Source: Clostridium aciditolerans
Lineage (GTDB): Bacteria; Bacillota; Clostridia; Clostridiales; Clostridiaceae
Length of the DNA stretch: 64,000 bases
NCBI RefSeq assembly: GCF_016316925.1
Contig: NZ_JAEEGB010000006.1
Span: 186,001 to 250,000, forward strand
Direction of reading: 5' to 3'
Positions 35,502-44,130 of this stretch are shown one piece after another. Position 1 is the first letter of the stretch. Each line of letters opens with the position of its first letter. The notes under the pieces were generated by a model that was not told the DNA's origin, ran no database searches, and was given only the letters and a program-made list of their open reading frames with translations. The position numbers and the translations under genes were made by a program.

Positions 35502-35520
35502 GGAGAGAAAAAATCTCTCC
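35502..35520 (-). promoter_or_regulatory. Intercistronic hairpin between malE and malF
   Basis: GGAGAGA (35502-35508) pairs with TCTCTCC (35514-35520), with a TTTTTT-type loop on the minus strand. Such hairpins after binding-protein genes commonly stabilise the upstream mRNA or partly terminate, keeping the binding protein in excess. Confidence 0.6.
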
Positions 35521-35533
35521 CCATAGTTAATTA

Positions 35534-36865
35534 TTATTTTCTCATTTCTGCCCACTTAGCCTGAGAATTCTTTACAAGATCTTCCCACTTTTCTTCTCCA
35601 GATAAATACTTTTGAATTTCTAGTCCAAGAACTTTCTGACCCCATCCAGTTGGATATCCCATGAATACCCATGGTGATGTCTTTCCAGCTTGAACATATC
35701 TGTTAACTGCAGCACCAAGAGCATCCTTTGGCTGTAATTTTTCATATCCTTTAAGTGCTGGTATAAAGAAGAATTTATTAACAACAAAATCTTTACCTTT
35801 ATCAGAAGTATATAGCCAGTTTAAGAAATCCTTAGCAGCTTTTTGTTGTGACTCTGAACCCTTATTGTTAACTGCCCAATACATTGGAACTCCTACTGGG
35901 ATTGTATCTTCTTTTCCACCTTTAATTGGCATTGGCAATATATCTAAATTGTTTGCAACTTTTTCATCTGTTTTTTTCACATCATTAAAAATCCAGTTTC
36001 CTTGTTGAATGATAGCAACACGTTCAATTGCAATACCTTGGCCAACTTGAGTTGCATAATCAACTGCATTTAATTTTCCTTTTGAATCTTTACTTGGTGA
36101 ATAATTAGCTTGTAAGTCTATTAATGCTTTTAATCCATCGCCATATTTAAAGTCAACTTTTTTAGCATTAAAGGCTTCTAAACCACTCTTAAATTCTTGT
36201 CCTAGTGCTGCATTTGATGCATGTAATCCAGTTACCCAATCTTCTTTAGCTGGAAGTTCAAATACTGCTTCTAATTTTGGATATTTGCTCTTTAATTCTC
36301 CTGATTTTATCTTAGCATCAAGAGTTTTTACTGCAGTTTCTAAGCTTGCATAATCTTTAATATTTTTAGCATCTATACCTGCAGCTTCGAAAATACCTTT
36401 ATTGTATACAAATCCATAGCCTTCAACTGCAAATGGCATTCCATAAACTTTGTTATCCACAGTTACTCCTGGTAATACTCCATCAACAGCTTGTTTTACC
36501 CATGGCTCTCCTGATAAATCTACAAGTCTTGATTGCCAATCTTTAACGTCTTGAGGTCCACCTATGTTAAATATATCTGGTTCTTTGCCAGACTGAATTT
36601 TGGCTCTAAGCGCAGCACCGTAGTCTGCTCCACCACCAACGGTTTCAATATTGATTTTAACATTTGGGTGATCTGCAGAATATGCTTTCGCAGCTTCTTC
36701 CAATTCTTTAGCCATCTCAACTTTAAATTGGAATATGTTTAATGTTACAGCATCTTTTCCAGCAGATGCACTTTCAGATTTTGATGAGCATCCAGCTAAC
36801 CCTAGTGATGATACAAGCATCAGTGATGTAATAGCTAATGCCACAACCTTTTTGACATTTTTCAT
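35534..36865 (-). CDS. malE: Maltodextrin-binding lipoprotein, MalE-type
   Basis: This 443-residue extracellular binding protein has a lipoprotein signal peptide with the lipobox LAGCSSK (Cys about 26) and an SBP_bac_1 fold (YSADHPNVKINIETVGGGAD, LPMPIKGGKEDTIPVGVPMYW). It is anchored outside the membrane and delivers sugar to the MalFG-type permeases. Sugar identity is inferred from the adjoining MalP, MalQ and GH31 genes. Confidence 0.92.
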   Translation of the reverse strand: MKNVKKVVALAITSLMLVSSLGLAGCSSKSESASAGKDAVTLNIFQFKVEMAKELEEAAKAYSADHPNVKINIETVGGGADYGAALRAKIQSGKEPDIFNIGGPQDVKDWQSRLVDLSGEPWVKQAVDGVLPGVTVDNKVYGMPFAVEGYGFVYNKGIFEAAGIDAKNIKDYASLETAVKTLDAKIKSGELKSKYPKLEAVFELPAKEDWVTGLHASNAALGQEFKSGLEAFNAKKVDFKYGDGLKALIDLQANYSPSKDSKGKLNAVDYATQVGQGIAIERVAIIQQGNWIFNDVKKTDEKVANNLDILPMPIKGGKEDTIPVGVPMYWAVNNKGSESQQKAAKDFLNWLYTSDKGKDFVVNKFFFIPALKGYEKLQPKDALGAAVNRYVQAGKTSPWVFMGYPTGWGQKVLGLEIQKYLSGEEKWEDLVKNSQAKWAEMRK

Positions 36866-36899
36866 ATAATTTTACCCCCTAATTTTTAACTTTTATTAA

Positions 36900-36921
36900 A
36901 CTGCCTTATAAATTTGGCAGT
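36900..36921 (-). promoter_or_regulatory. Hairpin between msmK and malE
   Basis: ACTGCC (36900-36905) and GGCAGT (36916-36921) with a 10-base loop; minus strand then reads TTTAATAAAAG. Weak partial terminator or processing site between the ATPase and binding-protein genes. Confidence 0.5.
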
Positions 36922-36962
36922 ATGGTTACCTTTTTAATAGTGATTTAAAATTAAGCTCTTAG

Positions 36963-38063
36963 TTATAAAGATATATTTTCTTCGCTTTCAAAATCGAATA
37001 TGTGACAATTCTCCATATAAAGCATAAACTTTTTGTTTTCTCCAAATTCTAAGTCTTTTGAATCATATATATCTACTTTTGCAACAAATTGACTTCCAGC
37101 AAAATTAAAGTATACAAAAGATTCGTTTCCCATATGCTCCACAACATCAATTACTCCATTCACTGCAGCAGAAGTGTTACATTCTCTTAATCCAATATGT
37201 TCTGGTCTAATACCGAACCAAATCTTTTTCCCTAAATATTTCTTTACTTTATCACCTTTGTTTTGTGGTAATGCTAATTCTATATCTCCTATTTTTACAG
37301 CTACATATGTATTTTTACCAACTAATTCTCCCTCTAAAAAGTTCATTGCAGGAGAACCAATAAACCCAGCTACAAACTTATTTGCAGGATAACTATATAA
37401 ATTAAGAGGAGTGTCTACCTGCATAATCTTACCAAGATTCATTACACATATTCTATCACCCATTGTCATTGCCTCTACCTGGTCGTGGGTAACATATATC
37501 ATAGTTGATTTTAACCTTTTATGAAGCTTAGAAATTTCAACTCTCATATGAACCCTTAGCTTTGCATCAAGATTTGATAGTGGCTCATCAAAGAGAAACA
37601 CATCTGGATCACGAACTATAGCCCGTCCAACCGCTACCCTTTGTCTTTGTCCTCCTGATAATTCTTTAGGTTTTCTATTTAAAACAGTCTCCAAATCTAA
37701 TATTTTTGCCGCTTCTTTAACCTTTTCATCAATAACATTCTTTGCTGTTTTCTTTATTTTCAATGAAAAAGCCATATTTTCATAAACTGTCATATGTGGG
37801 TACAATGCATAATTTTGAAAAACCATTGCAATCCCTCTATCTTTAGGTGGAATATTATTTACTAGCTTGTCTCCTATGTAAACTTCTCCTCCTGAAATTT
37901 CTTCAAGACCTGCTATCATTCTTAAAGTAGTAGACTTAGCACAGCCTGATGGCCCTACAAAAACCATAAATTCTCCATCATTTATTTCTAGATCAACTCC
38001 ATGAACAGCTTTGAATCCATTTTCATAAACTTTTTCAACTTTCTTTAAAAATACTTTAGCCAT
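36963..38063 (-). CDS. msmK: Sugar ABC transporter ATP-binding protein, MsmK/UgpC-type
   Basis: This 366-residue ATPase has Walker A GPSGCAKSTT (Ala in place of the usual Gly before Lys), signature LSGGQRQR, Walker B VFLFDEPLSNLD and switch His THDQ, followed by the TOBE-type C-terminal domain (WFGIRPEHIGL). It powers the MalEFG importer and may serve other sugar systems. It starts 11 bases after the LacI regulator stop. Confidence 0.93.
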   Translation of the reverse strand: MAKVFLKKVEKVYENGFKAVHGVDLEINDGEFMVFVGPSGCAKSTTLRMIAGLEEISGGEVYIGDKLVNNIPPKDRGIAMVFQNYALYPHMTVYENMAFSLKIKKTAKNVIDEKVKEAAKILDLETVLNRKPKELSGGQRQRVAVGRAIVRDPDVFLFDEPLSNLDAKLRVHMRVEISKLHKRLKSTMIYVTHDQVEAMTMGDRICVMNLGKIMQVDTPLNLYSYPANKFVAGFIGSPAMNFLEGELVGKNTYVAVKIGDIELALPQNKGDKVKKYLGKKIWFGIRPEHIGLRECNTSAAVNGVIDVVEHMGNESFVYFNFAGSQFVAKVDIYDSKDLEFGENKKFMLYMENCHIFDFESEENISL

Positions 38064-38074
38064 GACCTTCCTCC

Positions 38075-39094
38075 CTAATCGATTTTTTTACAAGATTCTC
38101 TTTCTAATAATTCTGTTTCTAGCACTATATGCTGATGTTTTTTCTTATTTTTAATTAAGTGAAATAAAATATCTACACTTTTTTCTCCCATCTCTTCTAC
38201 AGGCTGCCTAACAGTAGTAAGTGATGGATGGAAGAACTGAGCATAATCTATTCCATCAAAACCCATTACAGAAATATCTTCTGGAATTTTAAGTCCTTTG
38301 CTTAGTATTGCCTTTGAAGCCCCTATAGCCATAACGTCAGTAGTTACGAATAAGGCTGTAATACCCAAGTTTTTATCCAGCAATCTGTTCATTGCCTCAA
38401 ATCCAGATTCAAAAGTATAGTGTCCTATTTCCATGAGGCTTGAATTATATTCAATATTATTTTTTAAAAGTGCCTTCTTATAGCCCTCAAATCTTAATTT
38501 GCCAATACTTCTATCCTGTTCTCCAGTAGTTATAATCCCAATTTTTTTGTGACCTAATTTGCATATATAATCTACTGCATTATATGCTGCCTTTTCATTT
38601 TCTATTATTACACTTGAAAAAAAGCTTTTATCTAAATTTTCAATAATACTTGTTGATGTGAGAACTAATGGAGTATCCAAATTTTCTATCTGCTCTTTAT
38701 CTAAATTATCAAAGTCACCTCCAAGACATATTAATCCTTTTAGTTTTTTCTCTTTAATAAGTTCAACAGCTGCATCAAAATCATTAGGATTAGTTTCATT
38801 GTAGTGAAGAAACATAGAATATCCTTTATCATCTATTTTTTCTTCTATGGATTTTATCATCCCGGAGAAGAAAGGATTATGAATACCTTTAATTAAAACA
38901 CCAATATTATTTGAAGTATTTCTTTTTAGATTTCTTGCACTATTGTTAGGTATATAGTTAAACTCCTCTATAACGCTTAATACTTTTTGCCTTGTTTCTG
39001 GCTTAACGTCTGGATGATTATTTAGAACCCTTGATACAGTACTTACTCCAACACCTGCAATTCGTGATATATCTTTTATAGTAAAATCGCTCAT
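38075..39094 (-). CDS. LacI-family regulator of maltodextrin use (MalR-like)
   Basis: This 339-residue regulator has an N-terminal LacI HTH (TIKDISRIAGVGVSTVSRVL, hinge NNSARNLKR near 55) and a periplasmic-binding-like sugar domain (GVLIKGIHNPFFSGM; FVTTDVMAIGASKAI; TTVRQPVEEMGEKSVDIL). First gene of the operon it most likely controls. Several AACGTT-centred operators lie upstream. Ligand presumably maltose or maltodextrin. Confidence 0.92.
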   Translation of the reverse strand: MSDFTIKDISRIAGVGVSTVSRVLNNHPDVKPETRQKVLSVIEEFNYIPNNSARNLKRNTSNNIGVLIKGIHNPFFSGMIKSIEEKIDDKGYSMFLHYNETNPNDFDAAVELIKEKKLKGLICLGGDFDNLDKEQIENLDTPLVLTSTSIIENLDKSFFSSVIIENEKAAYNAVDYICKLGHKKIGIITTGEQDRSIGKLRFEGYKKALLKNNIEYNSSLMEIGHYTFESGFEAMNRLLDKNLGITALFVTTDVMAIGASKAILSKGLKIPEDISVMGFDGIDYAQFFHPSLTTVRQPVEEMGEKSVDILFHLIKNKKKHQHIVLETELLERESCKKID

Positions 39095-39471
39095 TAATAA
39101 CTCTCCTCTAAAAATATTTTTACAACGTTTACTTAAATTTTATGAAATAAAACCTGTAAAAGCTATCTTTAATAGTATTTTCAATTGCTTGTACTTTTTT
39201 CGGCAACGTTTTCGGTAACGTTTCTGGTAACGTTACCAACTTTAAATTTATTATATCATATTTAAAAATTTTTTAAATACCTTTTTCATTATTTTTTAAA
39301 AATTTATAAAGTTTTTTAAAAAGCATTAATTCTTAGTTTTAAAATTATTAATATTAGATTTATCTTTTTCAATTCCACACTCTCATAATTTGAAATGCAA
39401 AGGAGTGCACATTATTTGCGCACTCCTCTGTTCTAAACGTTGCTTATATACTTTAATATTTTTACTATAAT
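39095..39471. promoter_or_regulatory. Control region of the maltodextrin operon with tandem AACGTT operators
   Basis: No gene occurs in this 377-base gap. AACGTT cores sit at 39124, 39205, 39217 and 39229; the last three repeat every 12 bases exactly, each within a GGYAACGTTNYC-like box, and the last is the perfect palindrome GGTAACGTTACC. These are typical LacI/GalR-family operator cores. The remainder (39241-39400) is A+T rich without recognisable signals. Confidence 0.75.
39401..39427 (-). terminator. Hairpin terminator of the DUF1002 gene
   Basis: AGGAGTGCACA (39401-39411) pairs with TGCGCACTCCT (39417-39427) with one mismatch; weak T-tract on the minus strand (TTTGC). Confidence 0.6.
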
Positions 39472-40344
39472 CTAGGAAAAAAGCTTTGAGAAAAAGTTCT
39501 TAATTCCATCAAATAAATTACTAAAGAAACCCTTAGCTTGATCACTATTTAAGTTTTGTTTTAATTGATTTGTTACATCATTTAGCTGATTTTTCATCTG
39601 TTTAAAATCTAAATTTAACCCATTTATCTTACCCATTAAGGAAGTTATATTCTTAATATCATCACTGCTTAAATTAATGTTATAATTGTTAGTTACATTT
39701 AATACTATTTTTTCTATTTCTTTTTCATTTTTAGGCTTTTCTTTGATAACTTCCTTTTTTACTTCATTTATTAAACTAGCCGCTTTGTCTTGTCCAATTT
39801 TCTCACCTAAATTACCAGTAGTAACTATCTCTTCATTAGCAACTTTCTTTTTGTTTTCATCAATCTTTTTACCACCAGTACTGTTTTCAAATCCTTTCAA
39901 TATTCCTGTAAGTGCTGCAGTACCAGACACATTAAAAGGAGCTGCCGCTTTAACATTGGCGTTCTCTATACCTGCAGTAATAAGAGCATTTTTTATCATA
40001 TTTTCATTAACCCAATATATATTATTTGTAGATACCTTCAATCCGCCTTTTGTAGTAGGTTCTACATAAGAACAGGATATGGACTTTGTTCCTATCTGTT
40101 TTTCAGAAGCTACACCACCAAGGTACTTAACTTCCTCATCTCTATTAACTTCTAATATATTAGCTTCTTCCTTAGTAACACCAAAATACTTTAACATGTC
40201 TTCCTTTTGTTGTTTTGTTAAATCTGCTCCTAAGGTTACAACCTTATAAGCATCAGCATGAGCCTTTCCCACAGGCACAGCTGTGATTATAGATGCAACA
40301 AAAAACACAAATAACAATTTACTTATAAATGTCTTACACCTCAT
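39472..40344 (-). CDS. DUF1002 exported protein
   Basis: This 290-residue protein has a signal peptide (LLFVFFVASIITAVPVGKAHA) and the DUF1002/YpuA pattern: VVTLGADLTKQQKEDMLKYFGV, AYTEP-like SYVEPTTKGGLKVST, NVKAAAPFNVSGTAALTGILKGFE. The C-terminal part (about 230-290) is amphipathic helical, ending FFSNLFDGIKNFFSKLFS. Function unknown; family members are secreted or wall-associated in Firmicutes. Monocistronic. Confidence 0.88.
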   Translation of the reverse strand: MRCKTFISKLLFVFFVASIITAVPVGKAHADAYKVVTLGADLTKQQKEDMLKYFGVTKEEANILEVNRDEEVKYLGGVASEKQIGTKSISCSYVEPTTKGGLKVSTNNIYWVNENMIKNALITAGIENANVKAAAPFNVSGTAALTGILKGFENSTGGKKIDENKKKVANEEIVTTGNLGEKIGQDKAASLINEVKKEVIKEKPKNEKEIEKIVLNVTNNYNINLSSDDIKNITSLMGKINGLNLDFKQMKNQLNDVTNQLKQNLNSDQAKGFFSNLFDGIKNFFSKLFS

Positions 40345-40706
40345 CTTCTAAATCTCCTTTGTTTTTTTATGAATAAACCAAGGATAAAATTCCCTAGTTT
40401 ATTTAACCAACATAATATATTATATACATAATTCAACTCAAATCATATCCTAAAATTTTAGAATTAAATATCTTTAACTTCATTTTCCTACATTATGGAC
40501 CTTAAAATCATTTAATAACTTAGCATTATTATATAAGCTTTGTACTTATATAATAAGCTGGAAGCATTATAGCTGGTAATTATGGGATAAAAAATTTACA
40601 ATATATAGATACAAATGGTAATTTGTTATATAATTATATTTGGAGCAAAACATAAAGTCTATAAGGCTTTTCTAAACATTAAAGCCTATAGGACAGGAGG
40701 GGTATT
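40345..40706. other. Divergent intergenic region with a hairpin before the ABC operon
   Basis: A 362-base gap between divergent genes. TATAAGGCTTT (40660-40670) and AAAGCCTATA (40681-40690) form a hairpin ending just before the AGGAGGGG ribosome site (about 40695-40702), so it could affect translation of the binding protein. TATAAT-like stretches near 40629 suggest a promoter, but no clear -35 was found. No T-box or riboswitch core recognised. Confidence 0.5.
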
Positions 40707-41708
40707 ATGAAAAAAAGAATAGGAACATTGCTTATGGCATTCATGCTTGTGGCTTCAACATTGTTTGCAATAGGCTGCTCAAAAGACTCCAGCACTACTG
40801 GACAAGCTTCTAAGGAAACTAAAAAAGAAAAAGTTAAAATAGCTGCACTAAAAGGACCTACAGGTATGGGTATAGTTAAACTTATGGAGGAAAACAAGGA
40901 TGCTTATGATATTACATTGTTTGATTCGCCAGACCAATTAATATCTAAAATTGTAAACGGTGAATTAGACGGTGCTGCAGTGCCATCTAACCTTGCCCCG
41001 GTTTTATATAATAAAACAAAAGGTGGTATTCAATTAGCAGGTATAAACACCTTAGGAATTCTATACATTGTTGAAAATGGTAACACAATAAAAGATATAA
41101 AAGATTTAAAAGGAAAAACAATTTATTCTAGTGGAAAAGGTTCAACTCCAGAGTTTGTACTTAATTACATATTGAAGAAAAACGGTCTAGAACCAGATAA
41201 AGATGTTAAAATTGAATACAAAATGCAGCATAGTGATCTAGCTACAGCAGTAGCTTCAAAGGAAGTCAAGATAGCTGTTTTACCGGAACCTTTTGTAACT
41301 ACAACAAAAATGAAGGACAAAGACTTGCAGGTAGCTGTAGACTTAACTAAAGAATGGGAAAAAGTATCAGAAAACAATTGTAAGTTAGTGATGGGAACCT
41401 TAGTATTTAGAAAAGACTTCTTAGAAAAAAGAGAAAAAGATGCAGAAGAATTCTTAGTTAAATATAAAGAATCTGTAGATTTTGTAAATAAAAATAAAGA
41501 AGATGCAGCAAAGCTTATAGAAAAGAATGGTATACTTCCTAATGCTAAGATCGCAGAAATGGCTATTCCGAAGTGTAATATAGTATTTATAAGCGCAAAG
41601 GATGGCAAAGATTCCTTGGATAAATTCTACAAAGTTTTAGAACAAAATGATCCAAAATCCATTGGAGGAAAACTACCAGATGAAAATTTCTATTACAAAG
41701 GAAACTAG
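40707..41708 (+). CDS. ABC substrate-binding lipoprotein (SsuA/NMT1-like)
   Basis: This 333-residue lipoprotein has a signal peptide with lipobox AIGCSK (Cys about 24) and an NMT1/SsuA-type fold: IAALKGPTGMGIVKLMEEN, LDGAAVPSNLAPVLYNK, YSSGKGSTPEFVLNYILKK, IAVLPEPFVTT. Relatives import sulfonates, nitrate, thiamine precursors or riboflavin-type compounds; the substrate is not resolved. The permease gene overlaps its 3' end. Confidence 0.88.
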   Translation: MKKRIGTLLMAFMLVASTLFAIGCSKDSSTTGQASKETKKEKVKIAALKGPTGMGIVKLMEENKDAYDITLFDSPDQLISKIVNGELDGAAVPSNLAPVLYNKTKGGIQLAGINTLGILYIVENGNTIKDIKDLKGKTIYSSGKGSTPEFVLNYILKKNGLEPDKDVKIEYKMQHSDLATAVASKEVKIAVLPEPFVTTTKMKDKDLQVAVDLTKEWEKVSENNCKLVMGTLVFRKDFLEKREKDAEEFLVKYKESVDFVNKNKEDAAKLIEKNGILPNAKIAEMAIPKCNIVFISAKDGKDSLDKFYKVLEQNDPKSIGGKLPDENFYYKGN

Positions 41709-42432
41709 AAAAATAGGAATATTAATGTTTTGGGTGTTAATTTGGGAGCTTTGCTCCCTTTTTATTAATAACCCAATACTACTTCCCTCCCCCATTGAAG
41801 TTTTAAAGGTCTTAATAGTGCTTATTGGTAGGGGTTATTTTTGGAAAAGTGTTTTCAGCAGTGTATTTAGAGTTATATTAGGGCTTTTTCTATCAATAGG
41901 CGTAGGAGTGTTAACAGGGGTTATTGCAGGAGTTAATAGATTTATAGAAGAATTACTAGAACCACTAATTGTATGTATAAAATCTACTCCCGTTATGTCT
42001 ATAATAATTTTAGCTTTAGTTTGGTTTAAGTCTTCCTATGTAGCTATATTTACTACTATACTAATGTGTTTTCCAATAATATATACTAATGTGCTTCATG
42101 GAATAAAATCTGTAGATGCGCAATTGGTTCAAATGGCCAATGTATATAAAGTAAAGAATAAATACATAATAAAGGACATTTATTTGCCTTCAATAAGCCA
42201 TTATATTATTTCTGGGATATTGATGTGTTTAGGTCTTGGGTGGAAGGTTTCTGTAACTTCTGAAGTTTTAAGTACTCCAAAATATTCTATAGGTTTGAAT
42301 CTACTAAATGCTAAATCAACTTTAGAAACAGCGGAACTCTTTGCATGGACTATTGTGGTCGTCTTATTAAGTTTTATCTTTGAACATATATTTAAACTCT
42401 ATATTAAAAGGAAAAATAACTTCAATCAATAG
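41683..42432 (+). CDS. ABC permease, SsuC/TauC-like
   Basis: This 249-residue permease has six membrane segments and the BPD loop (VDAQLVQMANVYKVKNKYII DIYLP region, about 148-170). It starts at ATG 41683, ten bases after GGAGG inside the binding-protein gene, giving a 26-base overlap; an earlier ATG at 41647 would add 12 residues. Works with the neighbouring binding protein and ATPase. Confidence 0.88.
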   Translation, partial: KISITKETRKIGILMFWVLIWELCSLFINNPILLPSPIEVLKVLIVLIGRGYFWKSVFSSVFRVILGLFLSIGVGVLTGVIAGVNRFIEELLEPLIVCIKSTPVMSIIILALVWFKSSYVAIFTTILMCFPIIYTNVLHGIKSVDAQLVQMANVYKVKNKYIIKDIYLPSISHYIISGILMCLGLGWKVSVTSEVLSTPKYSIGLNLLNAKSTLETAELFAWTIVVVLLSFIFEHIFKLYIKRKNNFNQ

Positions 42433-42444
42433 AGGATGGTATTT

Positions 42445-43062
42445 ATGGAACTATTAAATAACTACGAAGTGCAAATAAAAGACTTATGTAAATCCTATGA
42501 GAATCATAAAGTTCTACACAACTTTAGTATGAATTTCACAAAAAATAAAATTACTGTTATTACAGGTCCTTCCGGTTGCGGAAAAACAACACTTCTAAAC
42601 ATTATAGGTAGTATTGAAAAGGAATATAGTGGACAAGTAATTTCACCTAATAATAGCATATCCTACATATTTCAAGAGGACAGGCTTCTTCCTAATCTTA
42701 CAGTTTATGAAAACATTGCCTTTGTATTGAAGTCTACAATGAGCAAAGAAGATATGAATGCTATAATAAATAAATATTTAAACATGGTTAAGTTATCTGA
42801 ATATAAACATAAACTTCCAAGCAAATTAAGCGGAGGTATGAAAAGAAGAGTTGCTATAGCTAGAGCTTTTGCTTATAAAAGTAGATTACTGCTAATGGAT
42901 GAACCTTTTAAGGGGCTTGATGATAAGTTAAAAATGGAAATAATAGATGAATTCTTAAAGCTTCATAAAGAGGATAGACGAACTGTTATACTTGTAACCC
43001 ATGATATGAAAGAAGCAGAGCTTTTAGGAGATATTATTTGCTCTATGCCTTCTGTTGAATAG
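42445..43062 (+). CDS. ABC ATP-binding protein, SsuB-like
   Basis: This 205-residue ATPase has Walker A GPSGCGKTT, Q-loop FQEDRLLP, signature LSGGMKRR, Walker B LLLMDEPFKGLD and VTHDMKEA, all typical of the nitrate/sulfonate/taurine subfamily. ATG at 42445 has GAGG nine bases upstream. It is shorter than typical (about 240-250), lacking a C-terminal tail. Last gene of the importer operon. Confidence 0.9.
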   Translation: MELLNNYEVQIKDLCKSYENHKVLHNFSMNFTKNKITVITGPSGCGKTTLLNIIGSIEKEYSGQVISPNNSISYIFQEDRLLPNLTVYENIAFVLKSTMSKEDMNAIINKYLNMVKLSEYKHKLPSKLSGGMKRRVAIARAFAYKSRLLLMDEPFKGLDDKLKMEIIDEFLKLHKEDRRTVILVTHDMKEAELLGDIICSMPSVE

Positions 43063-43140
43063 AATAGTGTATATCTGCACATGCTAAAAACCGATACCCT
43101 CTATAATGCCCATACACACTAATAATGGGAGGTGTTAGTT

Positions 43141-43968
43141 TTGATAACAGAATTGCTCGAAAAAGTATCTGACATAACTATGTCAACAGCTGAAGTTACT
43201 AAAGATATATTAGTGTTAAATTTTACTGTTGTTAATGTCGCCATTGTAAGCAATTTAAATAATAACTTTAATGAATGGGTACTTATTGACACCGGTTTGG
43301 AAAACTCATGGAAAGATATAATTAAAACTACAGAAGAACGTTTTGGTAAAGATGCTAAACCAAAAGCAATAATTCTTACCCACGGACATTTTGATCATGT
43401 AGGCTCTGTAATTGAGTTATCTAAGAGATGGAATGTTCCTGTATATGCACATGATTTAGAACTTCCTTATCTTACAGGACAACGTGATTATCCATCAGGT
43501 GACCCTACTGTTGATGGAGGGTTAGTAGCTGAAATGTCGCCAGCATTTCCACACCACAGCATAAACTTGGGAAATCATGTAAAAACTCTGCCTTCAGATG
43601 GAAGTATTCCTGACATGCCTGGCTGGCGCTGGATTCACACTCCTGGTCATACACCAGGGCATATTTCTTTATTTAGAGATAAGGATCGTATACTTATCGT
43701 TGGTGATGCCTTTACTACTGTAAAGCAGGAATCGCTTGCATCGGTATTAACACAAGAGACAAATGTAAGTGGTCCACCAGCATATTTAACTACAGATTGG
43801 GAATCCGCAGAAAAATCTGTAAAAGAACTCACTGCGTTAAAACCCTCTTTGATTATACCAAGTCATGGTCAATCTATGAGTGGAAGTGATATATCCTATT
43901 ACTTAGAGAATCTATCAAAACATTTTGAAAGTATTGCTGTTCCAAAACATGGACGCTTTATTGAATAA
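43141..43968 (+). CDS. MBL-fold metallo-hydrolase
   Basis: This 275-residue hydrolase has the metal motif THGHFDHVGS (HxHxDH, about residue 80), TPGHTPGHI, GDAFTT and the final His in PSHGQ, a complete two-metal MBL site. It starts at TTG 43141 with GGGAGG seven bases upstream. Substrate unknown; related clostridial enzymes are annotated as glyoxalase II-like. It is separated from the ABC operon by 78 bases and converges on the aldehyde dehydrogenase gene. Confidence 0.85.
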   Translation: MITELLEKVSDITMSTAEVTKDILVLNFTVVNVAIVSNLNNNFNEWVLIDTGLENSWKDIIKTTEERFGKDAKPKAIILTHGHFDHVGSVIELSKRWNVPVYAHDLELPYLTGQRDYPSGDPTVDGGLVAEMSPAFPHHSINLGNHVKTLPSDGSIPDMPGWRWIHTPGHTPGHISLFRDKDRILIVGDAFTTVKQESLASVLTQETNVSGPPAYLTTDWESAEKSVKELTALKPSLIIPSHGQSMSGSDISYYLENLSKHFESIAVPKHGRFIE

Positions 43969-44019
43969 ATAGCAATTTTGATATATAGGTTGAAAATAAC
44001 AAATTTAAGTTTAATTTTA

Positions 44020-44087
44020 GGATATATTGATATTGACTTAGCACCTAAAATACTTTTAAGTATACTTTTAACAATATCGATATATCC
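44020..44087. terminator. Bidirectional hairpin between convergent genes
   Basis: GGATATATTGATATTG (44020-44035) pairs with CAATATCGATATATCC (44072-44087), one mismatch, with a loop of 36 bases that holds a smaller ATACTTTTAAGTAT palindrome. Lies between the MBL gene and the aldehyde dehydrogenase gene. Confidence 0.6.
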
Positions 44088-44130
44088 CTCAATATAACTT
44101 AATTTTTACTCAAGAAAAACCTTAGTAGGA

